64,000 nucleotides of DNA, from the NCBI RefSeq assembly GCF_900117455.1, contig NZ_FPHO01000003.1, positions 620,001 through 684,000 on the forward strand. The letters run 5' to 3'. Every line of letters starts with the position of its first letter. The stretch's first letter is position 1. This DNA comes from Hyphomicrobium sp. CS1GBMeth3 (GTDB lineage Bacteria; Pseudomonadota; Alphaproteobacteria; Rhizobiales; Hyphomicrobiaceae). Made by a program: the position numbers and the translations under genes. Under the pieces are notes generated by a model that saw nothing but the letters and a program-made list of their open reading frames with translations, was not told the DNA's origin and ran no database searches. This document shows, in pieces, positions 1-8,609 of this stretch.

Positions 1-1563
1 GACGGCCTTGTCGCCTACGACCGCAAACGCGGCTGGCGCGGCCCCGTGAGCGAAATCGACATCACCGGCGACTGGGGCGTTCCGCTCGGCGCCATCGAAA
101 GCGCAACGGACATCGCGCCCTGGCGCCTCGGCGTCGTGCTGTCGATGGAGAAGACAAAAGCCGTCGTCGGTCTGCGGCCGGCACGCAAGCAGGATGGCAA
201 GCTCGCCGAGGAGCGCCACGCCGTAGAAATCACGCTGAACGAGATCAAGTGGGCCAAAACGCCGAAGAAGACCGAGCCGAAGCAGATCTCCGATCTGCTC
301 AAGGCAGGCGACGTCATCTACGTGGCACCGAAGGACGAGGCCAATCTCGGCGGCACTTGGTCCCTGATGCAGATCCCGGAGGTCGGCGGCGGCTTGATCG
401 CCATGGACCCGCACACCGGCCGCGTACTCGCCGTATCGGGCGGCTTCTCATTCGCCATGAGCCAGTTCGACCGCGCGCTGCAGGCGCGCCGCCAGCCCGG
501 CTCCTCGTTCAAGCCGCTGGTTTATGCGGCGGCTCTCGACAACGGCTACAAGCCGACGTCGATCATTCTCGACGAGCCGATCGAGATCGAGCAAGGCCCT
601 GGCCAGGATATCTGGAAGCCGCAGAACTACGAGAAGGACACGTCGCACGGCCCCACGACGCTGCGCGTCGGCATCGAGAAGTCACGTAACCAGATGACGG
701 TGCGGCTGGCCCAGGACATGGGCATGCCGATCATCACCGAGTATGCACGCCGCTTCGGTGTCTACGACGATCTGCTTCCTGTGCTGTCGATGTCGCTCGG
801 CGCCGGCGAGACGACGCTTCTGCGCGTGACCACCGCCTATTGCATGCTGGCCAACGGCGGCAAGACAGTGCGCCCGACGCTGATCGACCGTATCCAGGAT
901 CGCTGGGGCAAGTCCGTCTGGCGCCACGACGCACGCGAGTGCACGGACTGCAACGCCGAGGGCTGGGCCAACCAGACGGAACCCGACATCCCCGACGATC
1001 GCCGTCAGGTCATCGATCCGCAGACCGCCTACCAGATGACGTCGATCCTGGAAGGCGTCATCCAGCGCGGTACGGCAACATCGCTCAAGGCGCTAAACCG
1101 CCCGCTTGCGGGCAAGACCGGCACCACCAACGAAGAGAAGGATGCTTGGTTCGTCGGCTATTCGCCCGACCTCGTCGTTGGCGTTTACGTCGGCTTCGAC
1201 ACGCCGCGTCCGATGGGCAAGGGCAACACCGGTGGCGCCGTCGCAGCACCCATCTTCGCCGATTTCATGAAGGAAGCCCTGGCCAACGAGCCCGCCATGC
1301 CGTTCCGCATGCCGCCGGGGACTAAGCTCGTGCGCGTCAACCTGAAGACGGGACTGCGCACTTCGCCTGAGGATCCCGGCGCCATTGCCGAAGCCTTCAA
1401 GACCGACGAGGAGCCGGACGACGCCTACTCGGTCATCGGCTTCACCGATCCCTATGCACAAAGCTCGAACGCCGGCCCATCGAGCAGAGGGGATGCCTGG
1501 CAGCCCGCGCCCTCGGCCTCTCCCGGCTACGGCGGTGGCGGCGGTCCTGGCGGCCTCTGGTAA
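1..1563 (+). CDS. mrcA: Class A penicillin-binding protein 1A, C-terminal part (5' end outside window)
   Basis: Bifunctional peptidoglycan synthase. Only the last 520 residues are here and the reading frame is open to the first base, so the GTG at 46 is internal. The transpeptidase domain is clear: the SxxK serine lies in PGSSFKPLVYAAAL (about window residues 167-180), the SxN motif in KSRNQMTVRLAQ, and the KTG box in LAGKTGTTNEEKDAWFVGY. The segment before it matches the OB-like insert of Gram-negative PBP1A. The tail is rich in Gly, Pro and Ser. The protein acts in the periplasm, anchored to the inner membrane. The prfB gene follows 134 bases later on the same strand, an arrangement common in Alphaproteobacteria. 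Confidence 0.95.
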   Translation, partial: DGLVAYDRKRGWRGPVSEIDITGDWGVPLGAIESATDIAPWRLGVVLSMEKTKAVVGLRPARKQDGKLAEERHAVEITLNEIKWAKTPKKTEPKQISDLLKAGDVIYVAPKDEANLGGTWSLMQIPEVGGGLIAMDPHTGRVLAVSGGFSFAMSQFDRALQARRQPGSSFKPLVYAAALDNGYKPTSIILDEPIEIEQGPGQDIWKPQNYEKDTSHGPTTLRVGIEKSRNQMTVRLAQDMGMPIITEYARRFGVYDDLLPVLSMSLGAGETTLLRVTTAYCMLANGGKTVRPTLIDRIQDRWGKSVWRHDARECTDCNAEGWANQTEPDIPDDRRQVIDPQTAYQMTSILEGVIQRGTATSLKALNRPLAGKTGTTNEEKDAWFVGYSPDLVVGVYVGFDTPRPMGKGNTGGAVAAPIFADFMKEALANEPAMPFRMPPGTKLVRVNLKTGLRTSPEDPGAIAEAFKTDEEPDDAYSVIGFTDPYAQSSNAGPSSRGDAWQPAPSASPGYGGGGGPGGLW

Positions 1564-1697
1564 GACTTTCTCCCGAATCCTGAGGAGTTTGTCCGTGGAC
1601 GGCCGCGCGGTGCATCGCGACGCCGCGTTTACAGTCGCATAGGGTCTCACTATATCAAGCCGCGACCCCGATAGCCGTGACGTAGGGAGAATCGGCC

Positions 1698-2829
1698 ATG
1701 CGCGCTGAAGCGCAAAAAGTTGCGACCTCGATCGAAGAGGCTCTGGGCCTCTTGAGGAGGTATCTTTGACCCGGAGCAGGCAGAGGCACGCCTAGCCCAT
1801 CTCAACCAGCGCGCGGAGGACCCTGCGCTCTGGAGCGACCCCGCGCAGGCGCAGAAGGTGATGCGTCAGCGCCAGCAGCTCGAACGCTCCTTGACCGACT
1901 TCCGCCGCATCGAGCGCGAGTTCGAGGACAATCTCACACTGATAGAGCTCGGCGAAACCGAGGAGGACGAAGCCACCGTCTCCGAGGGCGAGGACGCTTT
2001 GCGCCGGCTCGACACCGAGGTGCAGCGCAAGAGCATCGAGGCCATGCTGTCGGGTGAAGCCGACGCCATGGATACCTACGTCGAAATTCACGCCGGAGCC
2101 GGCGGCACCGAGAGCCAGGATTGGGCGCAAATGCTGACCCGCATGTACATGCGGTGGGCCGAGCGGCGCGGCTTCCAGGTCAAGCTGATCGACGAGAGCC
2201 CGGGAGAGGAAGCCGGCATCAAGTCGGCGACGCTCGAGATCCAGGGCGAGAACGCCTACGGCTGGCTCAAGACGGAAGCGGGCGTGCATCGCCTCGTGCG
2301 CATCTCGCCGTTCGATTCCAACGCGCGCCGGCACACGAGCTTCGCCTCCGTGACCGTCTACCCGGTGATCGACGACTCGATCGACATCGACATCAACCCG
2401 GCAGACGTCGACGTGAGCTTCGCGCGCTCGAGCGGCGCCGGCGGCCAGCACGTGAACCGCACCGAGTCCGCAGTCCGTCTCGTGCACAAACCGACGGGTA
2501 TCGTGATCTTCGCCCAGGAGCAGCGCTCGCAGCATCAGAACAAGGACATCGCGTTCAAGCGGCTCAAGGCGCGCCTGTACGAGCTCGAGCTGAAACGGCG
2601 CGAAGAGAAGGCGACCGCCGAGCAGGCCTCGAAAACCGACATCGGCTGGGGCCACCAGATCCGCTCATACGTCCTGCAGCCCTACCAGCTCGTGAAGGAC
2701 CTGCGCACGGGCGTGCAGAGCTCGAGCCCCGACGAAGTGCTCGACGGCGACCTCGATCCATTCATCGAGGCCACCCTGGCCCACCGCATGAAAGGCGGTG
2801 CGCCGGCAGAGGTGGCTGACCTCGACTGA
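1698..2829 (+). CDS. prfB: Peptide chain release factor 2 (programmed +1 frameshift)
   Basis: Recognises UGA and UAA and releases the nascent chain. Translation starts at ATG 1698 and runs 23 codons to an in-frame TGA at 1767. A +1 slip on CTT moves reading to GAC at 1768 and on to 2829, giving about 376 residues, close to the usual 365. The frameshift product continues [18 protein letters not shown], as in RF2. The main body has the SPF anticodon-like tripeptide in [15 protein letters not shown] and the catalytic GGQ in [15 protein letters not shown]. The gene is intact: the stop is an autoregulatory site, not a mutation. A hairpin at 2840-2870 directly follows. Confidence 0.97.
1755..1770 (+). 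promoter_or_regulatory. prfB programmed frameshift signal
   Basis: AGGAGG TAT CTT TGA C is seen. A Shine-Dalgarno-like AGGAGG precedes the slippery CTT and the stop TGA-C, as in the E. coli prfB site. When RF2 is scarce, termination at TGA 1767 is slow and the ribosome slips forward by one base. Confidence 0.97.
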
Positions 2830-2839
2830 CAGCGAAAGT

Positions 2840-2870
2840 CCGCCCCTGTTCCCTACGGGACAGCGGGCGG
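2840..2870 (+). terminator. Hairpin after prfB, probable terminator
   Basis: CCGCCC pairs with GGGCGG around an inner CTGTTCCC/GGGACAG stem, starting 11 bases after the prfB stop. No clear T-run follows, so factor-independent termination is only likely. Confidence 0.5.
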
Positions 2871-2889
2871 CCTCCAGATGATTATGGTC

Positions 2890-3055
2890 GCAACCGTGGG
2901 AACCAAAGCGTACTCCCCGCTGTTCCCACCACCGTCGGAGTTGCTACCCCCGCTCTCCGACGAGAAGAGCGCCCCGCGGTCCCCCACCACACACGCGGCG
3001 CTCTCAGCACGGTCGGCCCCCCAGTTCCCCCCGCTGGGGGGCCCCATTCTTTCCA
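2890..3055 (+). ncRNA. Candidate structured small RNA with four C-loop hairpins
   Basis: Four perfect stems follow one another: GTGGGAAC/GTTCCCAC (2896-2903 with 2922-2929), CGTCGGAG/CTCCGACG (2933-2940 with 2955-2962), AGAGCGCC/GGCGCTCT (2966-2973 with 2997-3004) and GGCCCCCCAG/CTGGGGGGCC (3015-3024 with 3034-3043). Each loop carries a run of four to six C. Loops of this kind can pair with purine-rich Shine-Dalgarno sequences, and the last stem ends near CCATTCTTT like a terminator. No convincing ORF covers the stretch. It could instead be a structured prfB 3' region. No Rfam family is recognised. Confidence 0.35.
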
Positions 3056-3149
3056 TGCACTGTCGGATAGCTCTATTGGCGCCCGGCACCTCCAACCCTA
3101 TATGGCAATCGCGACCGCGCCGGTGCGTTACGACAGAGGGGAGAACACC

Positions 3150-4082
3150 ATGCACACTCGTCGCAACTTCCTGAGCGCGTCGTCATCGTTGGCCGCGATG
3201 TTGGCCGTCGCTCCACTCGGCCGCAGCGCCAGCGCAGCCAATCAGCCGGCCAGCACAACGCTCGCGACACGCGCCGTTCCCTCGACAGGAGAGAAGCTGC
3301 CCGCGATCGGAATGGGCACCTCCGGCAGCTTCGAAGTCGGAGAAGGTACACCCGAGTACGACGCCTTACGCGAGGTGTTGAAAGTCTTTTTTGCAGGCGG
3401 CGGAACGGTGATCGACACGGCACCGACCTATAGCGTAGCCGAGGACGTGCTCGGCCCACTGCTTGCAGAGCAGAATCTGCGACCTAAGACGTGGCTCGCG
3501 ACCAAGCTCTCTGGCGTCAGCGGCCGCGATGCTGGTCTCGCCCAGTTCAACGGCTCTCTAAAGAACCTCAAGACAGACAAGGTCGAACTGCTGCAGGTGC
3601 ACAACCTTGGCGACCTCAAAACCCAGCTTGCCCTTTGCCGCGAGTTGAAGGCTGAAGGCAAGACGCGCTACGTCGGCGTCACGCACTACCTCGAGCATGC
3701 ACACGACGACCTCGCCGAAGTAGTCGAGGCCGAGAAGCCGGACTTCCTGCAGATCAACTATTCGGTCGTCACGCGCGGCGCCGAGAAGCGCCTGTTCCCA
3801 CTCGCACGCGACCTTGGCGTCGCGGTGATCATCAACCGCGCATTCGAGGACGGTAAGCTGTTCGGCCGCGTCAAGGACAAGCCGCTGCCGGACTGGACGG
3901 CCGAAGCCGGCATTACATCCTGGGCGCAAGCATTCCTGAAGTTCGCGTTGAGCAACCCGGCCGTGACGGTCGTGATCCCGGCAACCGGCAAGCCACACCG
4001 CCAGGCCGACAACCTCAAGGCTGGGCTCGGCCCTGACCTGACCGAGGAGCAGCGGGCTTCCCTTATCGCAGCGCTGGCTTGA
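3150..4082 (+). CDS. Tat-exported aldo/keto reductase
   Basis: Probable NAD(P)H-dependent oxidoreductase of 310 residues. ATG 3150 is chosen because a GAGGGGAGAAC ribosome site precedes it and the product then opens with a Tat signal: RRNFL, then a hydrophobic stretch and ASAANQ near residue 31. The mature part has the AKR barrel marks: DTAPTYSVAEDVLG with the Asp and Tyr of the catalytic set, the Lys in WLATKLSG and the His in LLQVHNLGD. The last third has the typical ITSWAQAFLKFALSNPAVTVVIP. The substrate is unknown. The next gene starts 7 bases after the stop, so the two are probably co-transcribed. An AKR with a Tat leader should act in the periplasm with cofactor loaded before export. 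Confidence 0.88.
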   Translation: MHTRRNFLSASSSLAAMLAVAPLGRSASAANQPASTTLATRAVPSTGEKLPAIGMGTSGSFEVGEGTPEYDALREVLKVFFAGGGTVIDTAPTYSVAEDVLGPLLAEQNLRPKTWLATKLSGVSGRDAGLAQFNGSLKNLKTDKVELLQVHNLGDLKTQLALCRELKAEGKTRYVGVTHYLEHAHDDLAEVVEAEKPDFLQINYSVVTRGAEKRLFPLARDLGVAVIINRAFEDGKLFGRVKDKPLPDWTAEAGITSWAQAFLKFALSNPAVTVVIPATGKPHRQADNLKAGLGPDLTEEQRASLIAALA

Positions 4083-4088
4083 TCGGGC

Positions 4089-5399
4089 ATGGATAGCTCC
4101 GCTCCGTCGTCCGCACGCGCGCGATTCACCGACGTCTTCAAAATCGAGCGCGCAGAAGTCCCGGTCGTCGCCGCCGGCGCAGCGATGTTCTTCCTGTTGT
4201 TCACCGGCTACTTCATGCTCCGTCCGGTGCGCGAGACGATGGGCATCGCCGGCGGCGTCGACAACCTGCAATGGCTGTTCACCGGCACCTTCGTCGCAAC
4301 ACTCGTCGCGCTTCCGGTGTTCGGTTGGATTGCCTCGAAGGTTCGCCGTCGCCACATCCTGATTTGGACGTATGGCTTCTTCGCCGCGAACCTCACCGGT
4401 TTCGCCGCAGCATTCGTCGCAGACCCCGACAATGTCTGGATCGCGCGCGCGTTCTACATCTGGCTATCGGTATTCAACCTGCTCGCCATCTCGCTGGCGT
4501 GGAGCGTCCTCGCGGACCTTATGCCTGCATCTCAGGCCAAACGGCTTTTCGCCCTTATAGCAGGCGGCGCCAGCGCAGGAGGATTGACCGGGCCGGTTCT
4601 TGGGACGCTGCTTGTTGCACCGATCGGCCACGCCGGCCTGCTGCTGTTGGCCTCGGTCCTGCTCACCGCGAGCGCCGGCGCCGCGCTCTGGCTGCACCGC
4701 TGGCGCGACCATAACCCGTTGCCCCAGGAGGAAACCGCCCCGCGCACCGAGCCGCTCGGCGGCCATCCTTTGAGCGGCGCAACGGCGGTGCTGCGGTCCG
4801 GCTATCTCGCCGGCATCGCGCTGTTCGTCGTGCTGCTCGCGATCGTCTCGACCTTTCTCTACTTCGAGCAAGCTCGTCTCGTGGCAGAGACCTTCCCTGA
4901 CCGTACGCGCCAGACGCAGGTGTTCGGCATGATCGACACCTTCGTCCAGACGTGCACGATCCTTATTCAAATTTTCCTTACGGGACGCATTGCCGACCGC
5001 TTCGGCATTGGCATATTGCTCGTCGCGGTCCCCCTGGTGATGGCCGCCGGCTTTCTCTGGCTCGCGTTCGCGCCCGTGTTCGCCGTGCTGGCGGTGATCA
5101 TGATCGTCCGCCGCGTGGGCGAGTACGCGCTGGTGCGCCCCGGCCGCGAAATGCTCTACACGGTTGCCGAGCCGGAGGAGAAGTACAAGGCTAAGAACTT
5201 CATCGATACGGTCATCTACCGGGGCGGCGATGCCATCGGCGGCTGGGTCAAGCGCGGCCTCGACATCATGGCCGAGCACCCGGCGCTGGCCATGATGATC
5301 GGAACGGCCGTCGCGCTCGGCTGGGCAACGACAGGCGCCTGGCTCGGCCGGCAAGAGCGGCTGCGCGAAAAAAGCTTGGCCGCGTCGTCGGCAATCTAA
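4089..5399 (+). CDS. MFS-type / ADP,ATP-carrier-like membrane transporter
   Basis: Integral membrane protein of 436 residues with about 12 hydrophobic segments. The opening FMLRPVRETMGIAGGVDNLQWLF matches a family often annotated as NTP/NDP exchange transporters or MFS proteins in Proteobacteria. RRVGEYALVRPGREMLYTV, late in the protein, is also typical of it. The true substrate in free-living bacteria is not established, so nucleotide transport is only a family label. It starts 7 bases after the aldo/keto reductase stop with no separate promoter visible. Confidence 0.75.
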   Translation: MDSSAPSSARARFTDVFKIERAEVPVVAAGAAMFFLLFTGYFMLRPVRETMGIAGGVDNLQWLFTGTFVATLVALPVFGWIASKVRRRHILIWTYGFFAANLTGFAAAFVADPDNVWIARAFYIWLSVFNLLAISLAWSVLADLMPASQAKRLFALIAGGASAGGLTGPVLGTLLVAPIGHAGLLLLASVLLTASAGAALWLHRWRDHNPLPQEETAPRTEPLGGHPLSGATAVLRSGYLAGIALFVVLLAIVSTFLYFEQARLVAETFPDRTRQTQVFGMIDTFVQTCTILIQIFLTGRIADRFGIGILLVAVPLVMAAGFLWLAFAPVFAVLAVIMIVRRVGEYALVRPGREMLYTVAEPEEKYKAKNFIDTVIYRGGDAIGGWVKRGLDIMAEHPALAMMIGTAVALGWATTGAWLGRQERLREKSLAASSAI

Positions 5400-5588
5400 C
5401 AGTCTGTACTCAAAGGGATTTCCGATAACCCATCGGAACGGCCGAAAAAAATTCGATTTTTCCTCAGCGGCCGACAGAATAAATCGGCGGCGATTCCGTT
5501 TTCCCCTGAGTGTGGTTCGAAGGCCCATGTCCCCGCGTTGGCAATCGAGTCGCATGTCACGTCTCATCGCCAGATGGGAACGTCAATG

Positions 5589-5619
5589 GACGGGACAGGC
5601 CCCGCACACCTGTCCCGTC
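5589..5619. terminator. Perfect 11-bp hairpin between convergent genes
   Basis: GACGGGACAGG (5589-5599) and CCTGTCCCGTC (5609-5619) form an 11-bp stem with a 9-base loop. It lies between the MFS gene (plus) and the ArsC-like gene (minus) and is followed on the plus strand by TATTGTGTTTT. It is probably the terminator of the plus-strand operon. Confidence 0.6.
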
Positions 5620-5645
5620 TATTGTGTTTTCAGGGGAAATTCATC

Positions 5646-6008
5646 TCACCCTGCGAGCGCATCCGCATAGGTGTCCGGCTTGAAACCGACCAGCGGCTTC
5701 TTCGCGCCATATTCCAGTACCGGACGTTTGATAAGCGAAGGCTGCGCACGCATCAGCGCAATCGCCTTCTGCTCATTGAGCCCCTGCTTGTCCGCATCAG
5801 GGAGCTTGCGAAAGGTCGTACCCGCGCGATTGAGCAGCGTCTCCCAGCCGACCGCACGGCTCCAGCGCGCGAGCCGCGCCTCGTCGATGCCGTCCTTCTT
5901 GTAGTCGTGGAACACGGCTTCGACTCCATGCTCCGCGAGCCACGCCCGCGCCTTCTTCATCGTGTCGCAATTGGGAATGCCGTAGATCGTGACGGACGTG
6001 CTGGCCAT
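5646..6008 (-). CDS. ArsC/Spx-family reductase-like protein
   Basis: A 120-residue thioredoxin-fold protein of the ArsC/Spx/YffB group. The N-terminus TSVTIYGIPNCDTMKKARAWL shows the single Cys (residue 14) in CDTMKK, and LIKRPVLEYGAKKPLVGFKPD matches the conserved RPVL/VGF segment. YffB-type members lack proven arsenate reductase activity and may act as glutathione-linked thiol reductases. No ars genes are near, so an arsenic role is not supported by context. Confidence 0.85.
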   Translation of the reverse strand: MASTSVTIYGIPNCDTMKKARAWLAEHGVEAVFHDYKKDGIDEARLARWSRAVGWETLLNRAGTTFRKLPDADKQGLNEQKAIALMRAQPSLIKRPVLEYGAKKPLVGFKPDTYADALAG

Positions 6009-6071
6009 CGAAGCCCACCCTCAATGTTTTCACTTACAGCCTAGAGTTTATCGAACGCCAAAAAAGAGCGC

Positions 6072-6779
6072 CTAGGTCGCATCAAGCGCGCTCTTGGCAA
6101 CCAGGGCGGACGCGAGACCGATCACCGGCGGCAACACGAAGACCCACATTCCGAACCCTAAGAAGATCATAGCCGCCGCTGCGCAACCCAGCGCGAACAT
6201 CGCGATCCCCGATGCGAGCGCGCGGACGCGATCCAGCGTCACCTGACGCTTGTCCGCCGGCAGGTTCCCGCTCACGAGGTCGGGGATATCGATCATCATC
6301 TGCGTCGCATTGCCGGTCATGATCGTGGACGGCGGAGATTTCGGAAGGTGGACGCGATGCACGGCATTCTGGACCGCCATCGCCGCCACCAGTGTCAACC
6401 CGGTGAAGATGGCGCGCCAGGCATCGCCGTCAACAAACGGCCCCCACCGAAACGCCATCAGATCCGTAACAGCAAGAAGAACGACCTTGAGAAATAGGAG
6501 CTCCCGCAATCTGTCGAGACCGCGTTTCGGCAGCTCCGCGCCGAGCAACCGCACCAGCATGACCACGATGCAGAAAACCGGCAACGCCAGAAGCTTCGTA
6601 AGCGCCCCCGACGTGCCATAGGCGAGCGACGCGCCAAACGTCACGAAATTGCCGGTCACATGCGTCGCGAACAGCCCGTGCAGCGCCAGAAAACCAGCGG
6701 TATCGACGTACCCACCGTTGAAGCTCAGCAGCGTCGGCGCGGAAAGTTTCACGAGCTCCCCTTTCGACGCTGAAGGCAC
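6072..6779 (-). CDS. YoaK/DUF1275 family membrane protein
   Basis: A 235-residue protein with six to seven hydrophobic segments. The start LLSFNGGYVDTAGFLALHGLFATHVTGNFVTFG is the DUF1275 signature (G-x-x-D-A-x-x-x-x-x-x-x-F-x-x-x-x-T-G-N). HLPKSPPSTIMTGNATQMMIDI in the second half repeats the TGN motif. Function is unknown. It lies just downstream of guaA on the same strand (31 bases), so it may be in the guaA transcript. Confidence 0.88.
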   Translation of the reverse strand: MPSASKGELVKLSAPTLLSFNGGYVDTAGFLALHGLFATHVTGNFVTFGASLAYGTSGALTKLLALPVFCIVVMLVRLLGAELPKRGLDRLRELLFLKVVLLAVTDLMAFRWGPFVDGDAWRAIFTGLTLVAAMAVQNAVHRVHLPKSPPSTIMTGNATQMMIDIPDLVSGNLPADKRQVTLDRVRALASGIAMFALGCAAAAMIFLGFGMWVFVLPPVIGLASALVAKSALDAT

Positions 6780-6810
6780 TCTCCTTACGCTCGGTCATGC
6801 CGGAGGCGTG

Positions 6811-8358
6811 CTATTCCCACTCAATGGTGCCGGGCGGCTTCGAGGTCACGTCGTAGACGACGCGGTTGATGCCACGCACCTCGTTGATGATCCGCGTCGC
6901 GGCGCGGCCGAGGAAGCCCATGTCGAAGGGAAAGAAATCCGCCGTCATGCCGTCAACACTCGTTACGGCGCGCAAGGCCAGCACATGATCGTAGGTGCGC
7001 CCGTCGCCCATGACTCCGACCGTACGCACCGGTAGCAACACGGCGAACGCCTGCCAGATCGCATCGTAAAGACCGGCCTTGCGGATCTCGTCGAGATAGA
7101 TCGCATCCGCCTTGCGCAGGATGTCGAGCTTCTCGCTCGTGATCTCGCCGGGAATGCGAATGGCAAGACCTGGACCCGGGAACGGATGCCGCCCCACGAA
7201 CGCGTCCGGCAGGCCAAGCTCGCGGCCCAGCGCACGCACCTCGTCCTTGAACAGTTCGCGCAGCGGCTCGACGAGCTTCATGTTCATACGCTCGGGCAGG
7301 CCGCCGACGTTGTGGTGCGACTTGATGGTGACAGACGGCCCGCCGCTGAACGAAACGCTCTCGATCACGTCCGGATAGAGCGTGCCCTGCGCCAGGAACT
7401 CAGCACCGCCGATCTTGGCAGCCTCCGCCTCGAACACGTCGATGAAGTGCTTGCCGATGGCTTTGCGCTTTGCCTCGGGATCGGTGACGCCCGTCAGCGC
7501 ATCGAGGAACAACTTCGAGGCGTCTACGTGCACGAGCGGAATGTTGTAGTGATCGCGGAAGAGCCCAACCACCTGCTCCGCTTCGCCGAGCCGCATCAGC
7601 CCGTGATCGACGAACACACACGTGAGCTGGTCGCCGATCGCCTCGTGGATCAGAACCGCCGCAACCGCGCTGTCGACACCGCCCGAAAGCCCGCAGATCA
7701 CGCGGCCCTTGCCGACCTGCTTGCGGATCCGCTCGATCATCTCGCGCCGGTACGCGGCCATGGTCCAGTCGGGCTTCAGCCCTGCGATACGGTGCACAAA
7801 GTTCGAGATCAGTCTGTCGCCATCCGGCGTGTGCACGACCTCGGGGTGGAACTGCACGGCATAGAACCGCCGCGCCTCGTCGGCGACCGCCGCGAAGGGC
7901 GCATTCTCACTCGTCGCGATGATGCGGAAACCGTCCGGCAGCTTCGTCACCCGGTCGCCGTGGCTCATCCAGACCTGATGCCGCTCGCCCGTGTTCCACA
8001 CGCCCTCGAACAGCGGGCTCTCCGCATCGACCGAAAGCACGGCGCGGCCGAACTCGCGATGGTGTCCGCTCTCGACCTTGCCGCCAAGTTGGTCCGCCAT
8101 GGTCTGCTGGCCGTAGCAGATACCGAGCACCGGAATGCCGGACGTAAACACCGCGGCTGGCGCGCGCGGGCTCCCCTCCTCCGGCACCGACGACGGCCCG
8201 CCAGAAAGGATGACCGCGGCCGGCTTCAGCTTGGCAAAAGCGGCTTCGGCGCTCTGAAAAGGATGGATCTCGCAGTAGACGCCGGCCTCGCGCACGCGCC
8301 TGGCGATGAGCTGCGTGACCTGGCTTCCGAAATCGATGATGAGAACGGTGGCGGACAT
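6811..8358 (-). CDS. guaA: GMP synthase (glutamine-hydrolysing)
   Basis: Converts XMP, glutamine and ATP to GMP. ATG 8358 gives 515 residues, the usual size. A longer in-frame version exists, but its extra 32 residues do not belong to the family. The class I amidotransferase domain has the nucleophile in [15 protein letters not shown] and HPEV near the His/Glu pair. The ATP pyrophosphatase loop is [12 protein letters not shown]. The C-terminal dimerisation domain ends [11 protein letters not shown], the family terminus. It works downstream of GuaB, which is also in this window (11968-13464). Confidence 0.98.
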   Translation of the reverse strand: MSATVLIIDFGSQVTQLIARRVREAGVYCEIHPFQSAEAAFAKLKPAAVILSGGPSSVPEEGSPRAPAAVFTSGIPVLGICYGQQTMADQLGGKVESGHHREFGRAVLSVDAESPLFEGVWNTGERHQVWMSHGDRVTKLPDGFRIIATSENAPFAAVADEARRFYAVQFHPEVVHTPDGDRLISNFVHRIAGLKPDWTMAAYRREMIERIRKQVGKGRVICGLSGGVDSAVAAVLIHEAIGDQLTCVFVDHGLMRLGEAEQVVGLFRDHYNIPLVHVDASKLFLDALTGVTDPEAKRKAIGKHFIDVFEAEAAKIGGAEFLAQGTLYPDVIESVSFSGGPSVTIKSHHNVGGLPERMNMKLVEPLRELFKDEVRALGRELGLPDAFVGRHPFPGPGLAIRIPGEITSEKLDILRKADAIYLDEIRKAGLYDAIWQAFAVLLPVRTVGVMGDGRTYDHVLALRAVTSVDGMTADFFPFDMGFLGRAATRIINEVRGINRVVYDVTSKPPGTIEWE

Positions 8359-8609
8359 AAAGGCTGGTCGCTCCCGAAGACTCGGGGGCCAGCCCCCGGT
8401 CGGCAAAAAGGGGGTAGACCACCCCGCAGCGCGAGCGTCAAGCCGCGGCCGCACGCGGCAAAGCCGCAGGGCATTTACCCACGATTAAGCGCGATTTCTG
8501 ACGAGTGTCGCCTCGCTAGCCCCTATTAACGGCTGAGGACTAGAGCTTATCCCACATGGCGACGCCTCACCGCGGAAAGCGGACGAGCGGGGTAGAGTGG
8601 GGGGATCTG

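Noticed and set aside
1767..1769. In-frame stop early in prfB, as if a pseudogene
   Set aside because: It is the programmed frameshift site: the slippery CTT TGA C and the AGGAGG are intact and the downstream frame is complete.
5646..6008. Arsenate reductase with an ars operon
   Set aside because: The protein is of the YffB/Spx-like branch and no arsenic genes are near, so arsenic resistance is not claimed.
7186..8529. 447-codon open frame antisense to guaA
   Set aside because: Shadow of guaA; composition is non-protein-like.
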